Notes: a model not told the origin generated them from the letters alone. A stretch of 34,804 nt of DNA from Psychrobacter pasteurii (GCF_900162815.1 NZ_FUGD01000046.1:1-34804), one strand, 5' to 3'; counted from the first letter of the stretch, positions 1 to 8,666 are shown. Numbers and translations are program-made.

Positions 1-16
1 TTACTGTTCTCGCCAT
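1..16 (-). CDS. First codons of a divergent gene cut by the window edge
   Basis: On the minus strand an ATG at 16-14 opens a frame reading M-A-R-T-V and running off the left edge. A purine-rich stretch (AGGGAAA) lies about 10 bases upstream and could serve as a ribosome site. The start M-A-R-T-V would suit a YggX-type Fe(II)-trafficking protein, but five residues cannot identify a family. The gene would be divergent from oxyR with about 140 bp between the starts. Confidence 0.3.
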
Positions 17-96
17 GGCTTGAGTTTCCCTATATTTTGTTGATATATAGGATTAAAATAAGGCTTTATCTGTATTTTTCAAATTAGGGACACGCC

Positions 97-125
97 CTAG
101 CAGTTTAATAACAGTTACTAGCAGT
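97..125. promoter_or_regulatory. Pair of 8-bp direct repeats upstream of oxyR
   Basis: CTAGCAGT occurs at 97-104 and again at 118-125, a centre-to-centre distance of 21 bp, which is two DNA helical turns. The pair ends 31 bp before the oxyR start and lies between oxyR and the divergent partial gene. LysR-type regulators often bind sites one or two turns apart near their own promoter. The repeat itself does not match the known OxyR consensus closely, so a regulatory role is inferred. Confidence 0.35.
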
Positions 126-156
126 AAGCCGCCGACTTAAATAAAAGAGACTTCCC

Positions 157-1074
157 ATGATTACTTTAAGACAGTTAGAGTTTGCATTGGCTGTAGCCAA
201 GCACCGCCATTTTAAAAGAGCGGCAGAAGAGTGTAATATTTCACAATCCGCTTTGAGTCTAGGAATTGCAGAGCTTGAAAAACAACTGGATACCCAGATT
301 TTTGAGCGAAATAACAAACAAGTATTAATCACCCCCATCGGGGAAGAAATCTTAATTCGCGCCCAACGCGTTTTCTCTGAAATAAATGACTTAACCACTC
401 GGGCTCAAAGTCATCAGACACCGCTAGCTTACCCTATGACTGTGGGGATGATCCCAACCATTGCGCCTTATTTACTCCCTAAAGTACTACCAGAATTAAA
501 AGCTCAATACCCAAACTTTCGTATGACCGTGGTTGAGCAGCAAACTGAGCGACTGCTAGAACAAGTACGCTACGGCCACATCGACACAGCAATTATTGCT
601 CTGCCTTATGCTGTAGAAGGGCTACATACTTTTGAATTTTGGCAAGAAGATTTCTTCGCCATTTTCCCTAACGACAATCCACTGGCAAATTTAAAAACCA
701 TCTCATCTGATCAATTGGGTAAAGCCAATCTTATGCTGCTTGGTGAAGGCCATTGTTTAACTGATCAGGCGCTAACGGTTTGTTCTTTTGACCGTGATGA
801 GTTTAAGTCCAACTTCTCAGATGCCAGCTTGAATACTTTAATCCAAATGGCACTGGCGGGTATGGGCACCACCTTAATTCCAGAAATGGCCTTGAATCAA
901 GTACACCGTCAAAACAATGAAGTGGCCACCATCCCTCTAACGGAACAAGGACCGCATCGTCGTATTGCCTTTGTTACCCGTTTAAATTATGCTCGCGTTG
1001 ATGATGTCAATTTACTGGGTAATATTTTTAAAGCCGCCTTTGAAGCAAATAAGAAAAACAATAAATCAAACTAG
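157..1074 (+). CDS. oxyR: LysR-type hydrogen peroxide-sensing regulator OxyR
   Basis: This is a 305-residue LysR-family regulator. Residues 1-60 form the winged helix-turn-helix, and about 90-300 form the two-lobed sensor domain. The diagnostic feature is the pair of redox cysteines, C200 and C209, in the motif GEGHCLTDQALTVC. They match C199 and C208 of E. coli OxyR, which form a disulfide on peroxide exposure and switch the protein to activate catalase and peroxidase genes. The start at 157 is preceded by a purine-rich AAAAGAGA and gives the standard family length. A strong terminator follows 20 bp after the stop, so the gene is probably transcribed alone. No catalase or ahpC lies adjacent in this window. 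Confidence 0.93.
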   Translation: MITLRQLEFALAVAKHRHFKRAAEECNISQSALSLGIAELEKQLDTQIFERNNKQVLITPIGEEILIRAQRVFSEINDLTTRAQSHQTPLAYPMTVGMIPTIAPYLLPKVLPELKAQYPNFRMTVVEQQTERLLEQVRYGHIDTAIIALPYAVEGLHTFEFWQEDFFAIFPNDNPLANLKTISSDQLGKANLMLLGEGHCLTDQALTVCSFDRDEFKSNFSDASLNTLIQMALAGMGTTLIPEMALNQVHRQNNEVATIPLTEQGPHRRIAFVTRLNYARVDDVNLLGNIFKAAFEANKKNNKSN

Positions 1075-1093
1075 TTATAATTTGCTCGACCAT

Positions 1094-1130
1094 AAAAAAG
1101 CCCCTCTAATACGGTTAAAGGGGCTTTTTT
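1094..1130 (+). terminator. Intrinsic terminator after oxyR
   Basis: The arms AAAAAAGCCCCT (1094-1105) and AGGGGCTTTTTT (1119-1130) form a perfect GC-rich stem with a 13-base loop, flanked by A and T runs. It lies between the converging oxyR and metallopeptidase genes and could work in both directions. Confidence 0.9.
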
Positions 1131-1160
1131 AGTAACCAAAGTTCTTTATTAAAGTAGCGC

Positions 1161-1862
1161 TTAATCAACTTCACCTGACCTACCAGCCAGCCTATCATGC
1201 CAGCGTTTATAATCTGGCATTGAGCGCTTAACCTCATGCCAAAAGGCAGGACTGTGATTGGCTTGATGCAGGTGGCACAGCTCATGCACAATCACATATT
1301 CTGTACACTCAATCGGGTAAGCAGGCAGATAGACAGACAGCCAAACTCGCTTTGCACGAGTATTACAGCTCCCCCAGCGTGTTTTCATCTTCTTAATGCG
1401 CATCTCGTTCGCATAAGCACCTACGATAGGTTGCCACTTTTTAAACAGTGACGGCATGACATTATCAAGCTCATGTCGATACCAGCGCAGCCGCTCTTCC
1501 TCACTCATAATCAGACCTTGCGGCTCTCCCCACAGCTTCACTGGCATTATCGGATTCGCATCATTATTTGCTGGTGCCAACCCTTTTTCCTGATTCATTT
1601 TCTGACGCTTTAATAGCTTTGCATGCTGAGTAATGGCCCAATCGACACGTTGTGCTAGTGATCGAATAATATCAGCATCTTGCACATAGTGTGGTGCTGA
1701 TACTGATAGCTGATACGGCTTGAGACGAAAATTAATATTCTTCACCCGCTTACGGGTAATTTTCAGCTCAATCTGTGCCTCATTAAACATGGACTCAATC
1801 GCCGAGTATAAGCTTGATGTCGCTTCAGTTTGCACCCTCTTATTGATCATAGCCCTCTTCAT
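1161..1862 (-). CDS. YgjP/SprT-like zinc metallopeptidase (M48-type, DUF45)
   Basis: The 233-residue protein carries a zinc-metalloprotease signature HELCH at residues 193-197 with a third histidine at 203 in ANHSPAFW. This HExxH-x5-H arrangement, together with the preceding KTRWGSC motif (160-166), is typical of the YgjP/DUF45 (WLM/SprT-like) family. Members are small soluble metallopeptidases; the physiological substrate of the family is poorly defined. There is no signal peptide. Residues 90-105 are a polar stretch, probably an insertion relative to shorter relatives. ATG codons at residues 1 and 5 are both possible starts. The gene is transcribed towards the oxyR terminator and appears monocistronic. 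Confidence 0.85.
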   Translation of the reverse strand: MKRAMINKRVQTEATSSLYSAIESMFNEAQIELKITRKRVKNINFRLKPYQLSVSAPHYVQDADIIRSLAQRVDWAITQHAKLLKRQKMNQEKGLAPANNDANPIMPVKLWGEPQGLIMSEEERLRWYRHELDNVMPSLFKKWQPIVGAYANEMRIKKMKTRWGSCNTRAKRVWLSVYLPAYPIECTEYVIVHELCHLHQANHSPAFWHEVKRSMPDYKRWHDRLAGRSGEVD

Positions 1863-2029
1863 TATCCTACCTCACTATTATGATGCGAAATCTACACACT
1901 CAATGCCCTATAACGTCTTAATAGGCTTTAACAACATTCAAGTGATTGTCAAAAGCATAGGGTTGCCGAACTTAATCCACTTTAACAGAATAGGACAGGT
2001 AAGTGCCACTGCCCCTATAACAGACAAAA

Positions 2030-2056
2030 AATAAGCCGACACTAGGTCGGCTTATT
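2030..2056 (-). terminator. Intrinsic terminator after the OmpA-like lipoprotein gene
   Basis: AATAAGCCGAC (2030-2040) and GTCGGCTTATT (2046-2056) form an 11-bp stem with a 5-base loop. Read on the minus strand it is followed by a T run (2026-2030), as expected downstream of the gene that ends at 2134. Confidence 0.85.
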
Positions 2057-2133
2057 ATTCAACGCTATGTCAAATACCATAGCCCTAAACTTAAAGATTA
2101 ATTATCAAGATAAGCTTAGCGCTTAATCAGTAA

Positions 2134-2787
2134 TTATTTTAAGTTTTGTGGAGCATTCAGTTTAATTTCAACACGGCGGTTCTGCATTCTGCCTTGCTCA
2201 GTATTGTTGTTAGCAATAGGCTGGCTCTGACCATAACCTAAAGTTTGGATACGGTAGCTAGCAACACCACGGTTTTGTAAGTAGCTTGATACTGCTTGAG
2301 CACGGCGCTGTGATAGACCTTGGTTGTAAGTTGGGTTACCAACGCTGTCTGTGTGACCCATTACAGTAACTGTAGATTGGTCATACTGAGACATAGTAGA
2401 CGCAAGCTTGTCTAGCGTGTTGTAGAAAGATGGATTGATGTTAGTGCTGTCGTGAGCAAAGGTAATGTTACCTGGCATGATTAGATCAATGTTACCTTTA
2501 CCATCATGTTTTACCTCTACACCAGTACCGGCCATGTCTCTTTCAAGCTGTCTTTGCTGGTTTTCCATGTAAGTACCGATAGCACCACCTAGAACCGCAC
2601 CAATAGCAGCGTCACGACCAGTTTTATCACCACCAGTAACTTTAGAAATACCTGCACCAGCAGCTGCGCCACCTAGTGCACCTAAAGCACCTTTATGGAT
2701 AGTCTGTTGACCAGTTACAGGGTCTGTAGCACAGCCCACTAAAGCTAAAGAAGAAGCTAATGCAGCAATCATTAATTTATTATTCAT
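2134..2787 (-). CDS. OmpA-family outer-membrane lipoprotein (YiaD-like)
   Basis: The 217-residue protein starts with a lipoprotein signal peptide; the lipobox L-V-G-C puts the lipidated cysteine at residue 19, followed by A-T. Residues about 30-75 are glycine-zipper repeats (GALGALGGAAAGAG and GAVLGGAIG), a segment that usually packs into membranes. Residues 100-215 are an OmpA C-terminal peptidoglycan-binding domain, with the motifs GHTDSVG, SQRRAQAV and NRRVEIKL. The whole resembles E. coli YiaD and related lipoproteins that anchor the outer membrane to peptidoglycan. The start is supported by AAGGA six bases upstream. The gene has its own terminator and a long upstream region, so it is likely expressed alone. 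Confidence 0.9.
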   Translation of the reverse strand: MNNKLMIAALASSLALVGCATDPVTGQQTIHKGALGALGGAAAGAGISKVTGGDKTGRDAAIGAVLGGAIGTYMENQQRQLERDMAGTGVEVKHDGKGNIDLIMPGNITFAHDSTNINPSFYNTLDKLASTMSQYDQSTVTVMGHTDSVGNPTYNQGLSQRRAQAVSSYLQNRGVASYRIQTLGYGQSQPIANNNTEQGRMQNRRVEIKLNAPQNLK

Positions 2788-3374
2788 GTTAAATCCTTAA
2801 ATCAAATTTATTAAATGGTTATTTGCTAAATCCATCTATCTTACAGTCTACTTTTACCAATCTCAGCCTAACTTAGAATTTCATCCTAATTTAGAAATAT
2901 AATCCATGACAATCCTTATATAGGATAAGTCTTCAAAGAAGCACTCAAATTGGTCTAATAATTCTATAACTATCATTATAGTAGAAAGATTCACTTAATA
3001 AAGTTAGCAAATGTTTCATAGAATATTATGCCGTTTTCTCTTCCAGAATATGTAATATTTTGTGGTTTTGGTGTATGACATCTATACATTATCTAACACG
3101 ACTACCGCATAAAAGCTTTTTCTTTGTGTTATTTACCACCTGCACTTCCCTACTATTCCGCCTTTAATCTGATTTATGTTAGCAGTGGCCATTGTTATGA
3201 GGGTAAGGCTTGGTTTACAATCGTAAACTGCATTAGCCAGAAACTTAGTGCTATTTCATACAGCCATTTGCTTTGAAGCCTTTAATACCCTTGTGCTTAG
3301 CTTACAAATTTAAGCCTATATGGGGAAGCATGGTGGCTTAGCTATCGTCCATTTATGCTTTTTGAACAACCTAC
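2788..3374. other. 587-bp divergent intergenic region
   Basis: No convincing gene is visible. The region is AT-rich and must hold the promoters of the lipoprotein gene (minus) and the acyltransferase gene (plus). The only clear structure is the palindrome GTTTAC-AATC-GTAAAC at 3213-3228, listed separately. Confidence 0.6.
3213..3228. promoter_or_regulatory. 16-bp palindrome, possible operator
   Basis: GTTTAC (3213-3218) and GTAAAC (3223-3228) form a perfect 6+6 inverted repeat with a 4-base spacer, about 150 bp upstream of the acyltransferase start. Short palindromes of this size are typical of dimeric TetR- or GntR-class operators. No regulator gene of those classes is adjacent, so the role is unproven. 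Confidence 0.35.
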
Positions 3375-4349
3375 ATGGTCCACTCTATGAAAAATAAAAT
3401 AAAAAATATATATCAAAATCTACATTCTAAAGCCCCTGTCATCGGAAAAGCGGCTTCTTTTGCTACCGCAGCAGGGGTGATTGGTACTAATACTCTAACC
3501 TATGGCATGCCTTTATGGCTTCTTGGCGCTACCAAAGTCGCCACTGGATCTGATGTTGCTGACAAAAATGTCATCAGAATTGCCAAACATTGGATTAATA
3601 CCAACAACCTGCTCATTGATAGTGTGTTGCCTGAGCGAGACTGGCGTATCGAGCTACCTGACGATTTGGAGGAAGACAAGCAGTATCTGTTAATTAGTAA
3701 TCACTTATCTTGGGTAGATACCAGTATTGTGCAGTACATTAGCCAAGGCCGTTTACCCCTGACTCGCTTTTTTACCAAATACAATCTGATTTACATTCCC
3801 TTTATTGGCCAAGCCTTCTACTTCTTAGACTTCCCTATGATGAAGCGCCACTCCAAAGAAGAGATTGCCAAAAACCCTAGCCTAAAGGATAGAGACATTT
3901 TAGAGGCCAAGCGTGCATGTGAGCTATTGAAGGACAAACCTTTTGCTTTGCTTAACTATTTGGAAGGCACCCGTTTCACCCCCAAAAAGCGTGATGCTCA
4001 AAACTCACCTTATAAGAACTTATTAAGACCCAAAGCGGGGGGCATCTCCTTAGCCATTCAAGCATTGGGCCCTCAAATCGATGGGATTTTGGACATGACC
4101 CTGGTTTATCCTGATGGCAGTCCTTCTTATGCTGACTTATGGAAAGGTAATGTCAAACGTCTGGGAGTGCATGTCCAGCGTATTGATATTCCTCAAGAGC
4201 TGTTTACCGCTATTGAGGAAGGTGACTACAACAATGACGAGGGCATGAAGCAAACCATGTATGCTTGGTTGGATGAGATTTGGAAAAATAAAGATGAGCA
4301 GATCTCACGTATGAAAGCTGACTTTGAGAACTCGCCAAAATCTTTATAG
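3375..4349 (+). CDS. PlsC-type 1-acyl-glycerol-phosphate acyltransferase (YihG-like)
   Basis: This 324-residue protein belongs to the PlsC/LPLAT acyltransferase family. It shows the catalytic H-x4-D motif in SNHLSWVD, a second substrate-binding block in FTKYNLIYIPFIGQAFYF, and the EGTR motif in LNYLEGTRFT. A hydrophobic N-terminal segment (about residues 25-55) should tether it to the inner membrane. The layout is closest to the YihG/YihG-like group, which transfers an acyl chain to lysophospholipids. Two starts are possible: ATG at 3375 (M-V-H-S-M) and ATG at 3387 (M-K-N-K); neither has a clear ribosome site, and I keep the longer. The gene is followed after 119 bp by the membrane protein at 4469, so co-transcription is possible. 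Confidence 0.85.
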   Translation: MVHSMKNKIKNIYQNLHSKAPVIGKAASFATAAGVIGTNTLTYGMPLWLLGATKVATGSDVADKNVIRIAKHWINTNNLLIDSVLPERDWRIELPDDLEEDKQYLLISNHLSWVDTSIVQYISQGRLPLTRFFTKYNLIYIPFIGQAFYFLDFPMMKRHSKEEIAKNPSLKDRDILEAKRACELLKDKPFALLNYLEGTRFTPKKRDAQNSPYKNLLRPKAGGISLAIQALGPQIDGILDMTLVYPDGSPSYADLWKGNVKRLGVHVQRIDIPQELFTAIEEGDYNNDEGMKQTMYAWLDEIWKNKDEQISRMKADFENSPKSL

Positions 4350-4468
4350 CTTTAATCCCTTAAAATGATTTATGGTTTTTCAGTCTTGGTTTGATAAACT
4401 GTGAGTAGTTCTTACTTACAGTCGATCAAAGACTCAAAACCCTCTTAATCTAAAGGCGTAGCAGCAGC

Positions 4469-5548
4469 ATGACAGACCCTTCTAATACCAATAGCAACGT
4501 ACTTTTAGGGAATCCTGACAACAATCAGGGCCAGCCAGAGAACCCTTTAAGAAGTAAAACTGCGACAAGATTGGCATTGTGGTATGACATTGTGATGCTG
4601 CTCGTCATCGTGATTGACCTGGGCATCATTAGCCTAGACTTGCTATTAATGAGTAAGTTTATGGCTCAAGTGGCTGAGTGGCTAAACCTATCTCAGCCCT
4701 TAGCTTTTTATGTAGATGATATCCACCACCCTCTTCGTGTTATGGGTGGCTTTTTTACTATTTTTCTAATTGCAGAGTTGGCCTTTCGTTGGCTGCTGTC
4801 TATATTAAGCAAGCAGTATACCCGATGGTTTTTCTTTCCCTTCGCCCATTGGTATGAAGTGTTAGGCTGTTTTCCACAATTTCGTGCTTTGCGGTTGTTA
4901 CGGGCGTTCTTTATTGGACGTAAACTGTATCAGCTTGGCTATCAAGTTTTGCCACAAAAGTGGATCAATCGCGGTAAGTTTTATTACGACGTGGTATTTG
5001 AAGAATTATCAGACCGAGTGATTTTAACGGCCACAGATAACTTGCGCCAACAGTTTGCTGATGAACAGGCCAACCAACGTTTTATTGAAGATACGTTTAA
5101 TAAAAACCGTCCTCAAATCCAAGCCATGTTATCGTCTATACTCAAGCAAGAGCTTGGGCCACAGCTTAGACAGATGGCCCAAAGCCAAGCTACCCACGAG
5201 CTATCCATACAAGTTGGGGTCGCCGTTCAAGAAGCCTTAAATAATACGCCTGAGCTCAGACGTTATCTTCGACTGATTCCCATTGCAGGCGGCCTAATTG
5301 AAGGGCAATTGCATAGCATTAGTCAGAGCATCGGTGAAAATATCACGCAAACCTTATTTTCACATTTGACCCAAAGTCACATTACTGATGCAATCATTGA
5401 TGAAGTCGCGCAAGCAGTGGTCAACATTGATTTACAAAACCCAGAACTAGATGCTTTGGTGAATAATATAATAGAAGATGGCCTGACAGCCTTTGAAAAA
5501 CAGGTTAAAGTTCAGCAATGGAAGCATCAAGAGTACTTGCATCTGTAG
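4469..5548 (+). CDS. Unrecognised membrane protein with a voltage-sensor-like N-terminus
   Basis: I do not recognise a named family for this 359-residue protein. Residues 37-61 and 91-113 are strong membrane segments. The second reads FTIFLIAELAFRWLL and holds an acidic residue (E103) where S2 of voltage-sensing domains carries one. Next comes HWYEVLGCFP (127-136), which resembles S3. Then comes RALRLLRAFFIGRKL with arginines at 139, 142, 145 and 151, a spacing typical of S4. No pore helices or selectivity filter follow. Residues 165-359 are predicted soluble, largely helical and amphipathic. A start at 4469 fits the downstream frame but the upstream AAGGCG is a weak ribosome site. It lies between an acyltransferase and minC. 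A channel-like sensor is inference; it may be only a structural resemblance. Confidence 0.75.
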   Translation: MTDPSNTNSNVLLGNPDNNQGQPENPLRSKTATRLALWYDIVMLLVIVIDLGIISLDLLLMSKFMAQVAEWLNLSQPLAFYVDDIHHPLRVMGGFFTIFLIAELAFRWLLSILSKQYTRWFFFPFAHWYEVLGCFPQFRALRLLRAFFIGRKLYQLGYQVLPQKWINRGKFYYDVVFEELSDRVILTATDNLRQQFADEQANQRFIEDTFNKNRPQIQAMLSSILKQELGPQLRQMAQSQATHELSIQVGVAVQEALNNTPELRRYLRLIPIAGGLIEGQLHSISQSIGENITQTLFSHLTQSHITDAIIDEVAQAVVNIDLQNPELDALVNNIIEDGLTAFEKQVKVQQWKHQEYLHL

Positions 5549-5665
5549 CGTATTATTATAATAATCAGTGCTAACAACACCACCATAAAAATACTGACTG
5601 ATTACCCCCTTATTAAACTCACAACTTATTAAAAACTTTGCTATTTTTTTGTTTAAGGATACGTT

Positions 5666-6493
5666 ATGACAGCCCCGACAGAGGTTACTTCGTCATTAAA
5701 AATGTATGGCAAGATGCTGACCTTCACTCGCATCAAGCTTGAAACAGCTGACCTTACTGAGATTGATGCTTATTTGGCCTCTAATTTAAGTAATAAAAAC
5801 AGTCAAATTCCTGTCATTATTGATAGTGATGTGGAGCAAGACCTAGACGCCTTAGTGGATCTTTTTTGGTCATGGGGACTACAACCTATTGGGGTGGTCA
5901 CCGGCATCTTGGATGAAGCTGCCAAGTCCTTACGCTTGGCCATCTTCCCAGGAGATGGAAAACGTATTGAGCTGCTAAGACCAGCCAAAAAACAAACCAC
6001 TTCTGCAGCTTCAACGCCTCAAGCTACCGTTAATGCCACGGCAACCACGGATAATGAGGATGGTAGTAAAACGGTCAGCCCTACCCAATCCCAGACTCCT
6101 GTTACCGAAACAGAGATACATTCTGAAGGGGCTAGCTTGAGTGAAGCTGACGCCATGACCACCTTGTTTTATGATCAAATGCTACGCTCAGGGCAGAGCA
6201 TCAACCATGTGGGAGGAGATTTAGTGCTGACCGATAGTGTCAATAACGGCGCTGAAGCCATCACTGATAATAGCTTGCATGTCTATGGTCGAGCACAAGG
6301 TCGTTTAGTTGCAGGCGCAACCGGAGACAAAGATGCCCGAATTTTCTGTCAACGCTTTAACCCTTCATTGGTCTCTGTCGCAGGCACCTACTGCTTACAT
6401 GACAGTATCCCTGAAGAAATGATTGATAAGCCCGTTCAAGTTAGATTTGTAGAAGGCCAAGGTTTGGTATTTGAGATTATAAAAGACAGCTAA
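5666..6493 (+). CDS. minC: Septum-site determining protein MinC
   Basis: MinC blocks FtsZ ring assembly away from mid-cell when recruited to the membrane by MinD. The 275-residue protein has the N-terminal FtsZ-inhibiting domain (about 10-110), a polar Thr/Ser/Gln-rich linker (about 112-155), and the C-terminal beta-helix (about 170-275). In the C-terminal part the blocks GGDLVLTDSVNNGAEAI, GRAQGRLVAGATG and ARIFCQRFNP are typical. The FCQRFNPSLVSVAGTY region forms the MinD-binding surface. The start is supported by AAGGA at the right distance. Unlike tight minCDE operons, minD starts 445 bp later. Confidence 0.95.
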   Translation: MTAPTEVTSSLKMYGKMLTFTRIKLETADLTEIDAYLASNLSNKNSQIPVIIDSDVEQDLDALVDLFWSWGLQPIGVVTGILDEAAKSLRLAIFPGDGKRIELLRPAKKQTTSAASTPQATVNATATTDNEDGSKTVSPTQSQTPVTETEIHSEGASLSEADAMTTLFYDQMLRSGQSINHVGGDLVLTDSVNNGAEAITDNSLHVYGRAQGRLVAGATGDKDARIFCQRFNPSLVSVAGTYCLHDSIPEEMIDKPVQVRFVEGQGLVFEIIKDS

Positions 6494-6938
6494 TTTTTCA
6501 ATGACAGTTAGTTAGGGTATGGCTTGATTAAGTGTGGTGGTCATACCCTTATCTAAAATTAATGGATGCCTTAGTCCGCAGAAATTATTGATACGCTCTA
6601 TTTGATACAGACTTCTACTACCGAACCCTACTCACCTCCTTGTCGTATTTTGCTATAAATTAGAATAATCCGACCTCTCCAGTAAGAAAATAGAAATAAA
6701 AACCTGCATTAAATTCACACACATAACCCTGCTTACCCCTTTATAATCAAGCGAATACTATGACTTCAATGTTATCTGTGATAATCTAATGGCACAAAAT
6801 TTGACTTTTTTGGTAGAGTTGTGCTTTAAAAGCTTTTTTAACACAAGAAGCTGAAGATTTAACCGCGCAATGTAACCAATTTTATTTTAGTTGTGGGCAA
6901 CTGATTGTCCATTTTCAGATTTATAGGAGTATGCCATA
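6494..6938 (+). promoter_or_regulatory. 445-bp minC-minD gap with hairpin and likely minD promoter
   Basis: No gene with a credible start is visible. Just after minC an 8-bp inverted repeat, AGGGTATG (6514-6521) and CATACCCT (6542-6549), could form a hairpin, but there is no T run after it, so it is at best a weak terminator. TATAAT at 6742-6747 and TTGACT at 6801-6806 are possible promoter elements for minD, though neither has a well-spaced partner. The gap suggests minDE is expressed separately from minC. Confidence 0.45.
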
Positions 6939-7751
6939 GTGGCAAAAATCGTTGTAATTACCTCAGGTAAAGGCGGTGTCGGCAAAACGACGACAAGTGC
7001 TTCTTTTGCCGCAGGCTTAGCATTACGTGGTTACAAAACAGTGGTCATCGACTTCGATGTGGGTTTACGTAACCTTGATTTGCTTATGGGCTGTGAAAAC
7101 CGCATTGTTTATGATTTCGTTGATGTAATCTCAGGAAACGCTCGCTTACAGCAAGCTTTGGTTAAAGACAAGCAATTAGAGAACCTATACATTCTTCCTG
7201 CCAGTCAGACCAGAGACAAAGATGCCCTAACTAATGAAGGCGTAGCCGAAGTTATCGAAGAGTTGTCAAAGCAATTTGACTACATCATTTGTGACTCGCC
7301 AGCGGGTATTGAACGTGGTGCTCAACTTGCGATGTACCATGCCGATGAAGCCATCATCGTTACCAACCCTGAAATCTCATCCGTACGTGACTCTGACCGT
7401 ATTATTGGTGTGCTACAAAGCCGTACGAAGAAGGTAGAGGAAGGTACAGGTACTGTCCGCGAGCACTTGGTTATTAACCGTTATAACCCAGAACGCGCTG
7501 CGGCTAAAGAGATGATGGACATCGATACCATTTCTAACGACATCTTGAAAGTTCCCTTACTTGGGGTTGTTCCAGAAAGTAATAGTGTCCTTGAGGCTTC
7601 TAACCACGGTGAACCTGTTATTCACTATCAAGACTCAGTAGCAGGTCAGTGTTACGATGATATCGTTGCACGCTTCTTAGGTGAAGAAAGACCGTTACGT
7701 CATATTGATGTTAAGAAGAAAAGTTTCTTACAACGCTGGTTTGGGGGTTAA
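6939..7751 (+). CDS. minD: Septum-site determining ATPase MinD
   Basis: MinD is a membrane-cycling ATPase that carries MinC to the poles and is released by MinE. The 270-residue protein begins with GTG at 6939; TAGGAG nine bases upstream supports that start. It has the deviant Walker A motif KGGVGKT at residues 11-17, a [10 protein letters not shown] switch region and CDSPAGIE. The last residues, [12 protein letters not shown], are the amphipathic membrane-targeting helix. Length and all motifs are those of a normal MinD. minE follows after two bases, so translation is probably coupled. Confidence 0.97.
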   Translation: MAKIVVITSGKGGVGKTTTSASFAAGLALRGYKTVVIDFDVGLRNLDLLMGCENRIVYDFVDVISGNARLQQALVKDKQLENLYILPASQTRDKDALTNEGVAEVIEELSKQFDYIICDSPAGIERGAQLAMYHADEAIIVTNPEISSVRDSDRIIGVLQSRTKKVEEGTGTVREHLVINRYNPERAAAKEMMDIDTISNDILKVPLLGVVPESNSVLEASNHGEPVIHYQDSVAGQCYDDIVARFLGEERPLRHIDVKKKSFLQRWFGG

Positions 7752-7753
7752 GT

Positions 7754-8038
7754 ATGTCTAGAAAAAAAGGATTTTGGAGCAGTCTGTTTGGCACAGAGAC
7801 AAAAACCTCTGGTAGCGCCAACACAGCCACTGAGCGACTTAAGGTTATCGTTGCTAGTGAAAACCGTTTAAACTCTCGTCTTACCGCTGACCGCATTGAG
7901 AAAATGAAGCGTGAAATTCTTGAAGTGGTAAACAAGTATGTTAACGGTGTACAAATTAATGATGTAAACATCAACCACCGTCATGAAGACGATCTGGACG
8001 TGTTAGAGATGAACATCAACTTGCCTGATGCTAAGTAA
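7754..8038 (+). CDS. minE: Min system topological specificity factor MinE
   Basis: MinE stimulates MinD ATPase activity and drives pole-to-pole oscillation, restricting division to mid-cell. The 94-residue protein has the N-terminal membrane-contacting helix (FWSSLFG), the MinD-contacting segment (residues about 24-45, [12 protein letters not shown]) and the C-terminal dimerisation domain (LEVVNKYV...[13 protein letters not shown]). Length is typical, about six residues more than E. coli. It starts two bases after minD and ends just before a strong terminator. Confidence 0.96.
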   Translation: MSRKKGFWSSLFGTETKTSGSANTATERLKVIVASENRLNSRLTADRIEKMKREILEVVNKYVNGVQINDVNINHRHEDDLDVLEMNINLPDAK

Positions 8039-8062
8039 ATCCTAGCACAGTCTTAAGTTAAT

Positions 8063-8090
8063 AAAAAAATCGCCAACGGGCGATTTTTTT
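8063..8090 (+). terminator. Intrinsic terminator after minE, bidirectional
   Basis: AAAAAATCGCC and GGCGATTTTTT surround a short AACG-type loop. With A and T runs on both sides it can stop both minDE and the converging cytochrome b561 gene that ends at 8106. Confidence 0.92.
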
Positions 8091-8105
8091 ATGCTTGCTA
8101 GACAA

Positions 8106-8666
8106 TTATTTGATGCGCGACATGATATTGTCTTTTTTGATAAATTGATGCTGTAACGCCCCTAAGATATGTATCGCCGTAAACACCAAAATCGCAGGCC
8201 AAATCACATCGGTATGTAGGTTGTTAAAAAATCTTGCCTGACCACGATCCGTAGCCAATATGCTAGGCAGATTAAACAGACCAAACATATCAATACTTCT
8301 ACCTCCATACCAAGTCATTAAGATGCCAGACAGCGGCATAGCAAATAGCAGGACATAAAGCAGTAAATGCGTCAAATGTGAAACCATACGTTGCCACTTA
8401 GCCACAGGTAAGTCTGCAGGGGTTGGACTAATCACTCTACTGATAACCCTAGCAATCATCCAAAACAACAAGCTCACCCCAAAGGCCCGGTGTAAATCTA
8501 AATAGGTCTCCCCCGCTGAGGAGCCTTCATGTAGGGTAATCATGCCCCAAACCACAATAAGCAGCAGCACGCTGCCCCAATGAAAAATCTTTACTGCCGA
8601 AGACCATTTGTTAGGTTTTACTGCTGTTACGGTATTAGCGCGACGATTATTTGGTGCAATAGACAT
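8106..8666 (-). CDS. Cytochrome b561 family protein
   Basis: The 186-residue protein is a four-helix inner-membrane diheme cytochrome of the bacterial b561 (CybB) family. Candidate heme-ligand histidines lie in the membrane segments: H29 (IFHW), H59 (LDLHR), H151 (NLHTDVIW) and H166 (AIHILGA). Membrane segments are about 30-46, 61-79, 97-116 and 153-173. Members move electrons between quinones and other carriers, some as superoxide:ubiquinone oxidoreductases; the substrate here is unknown. The gene is 110 bp downstream of the Pil-Chp operon on the same strand but has an AT-rich upstream region and is probably independent. Confidence 0.9.
   Translation of the reverse strand: MSIAPNNRRANTVTAVKPNKWSSAVKIFHWGSVLLLIVVWGMITLHEGSSAGETYLDLHRAFGVSLLFWMIARVISRVISPTPADLPVAKWQRMVSHLTHLLLYVLLFAMPLSGILMTWYGGRSIDMFGLFNLPSILATDRGQARFFNNLHTDVIWPAILVFTAIHILGALQHQFIKKDNIMSRIK

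Noticed and set aside
1720..2034. 104-codon plus-strand frame overlapping the metallopeptidase start
   Set aside because: It lies opposite the conserved metallopeptidase coding region, has no ribosome site and no family-like pattern.
6820..6938. Open frame upstream of minD ending in S-M-P-stop
   Set aside because: It has no start codon of any usual type and overlaps the minD ribosome site.
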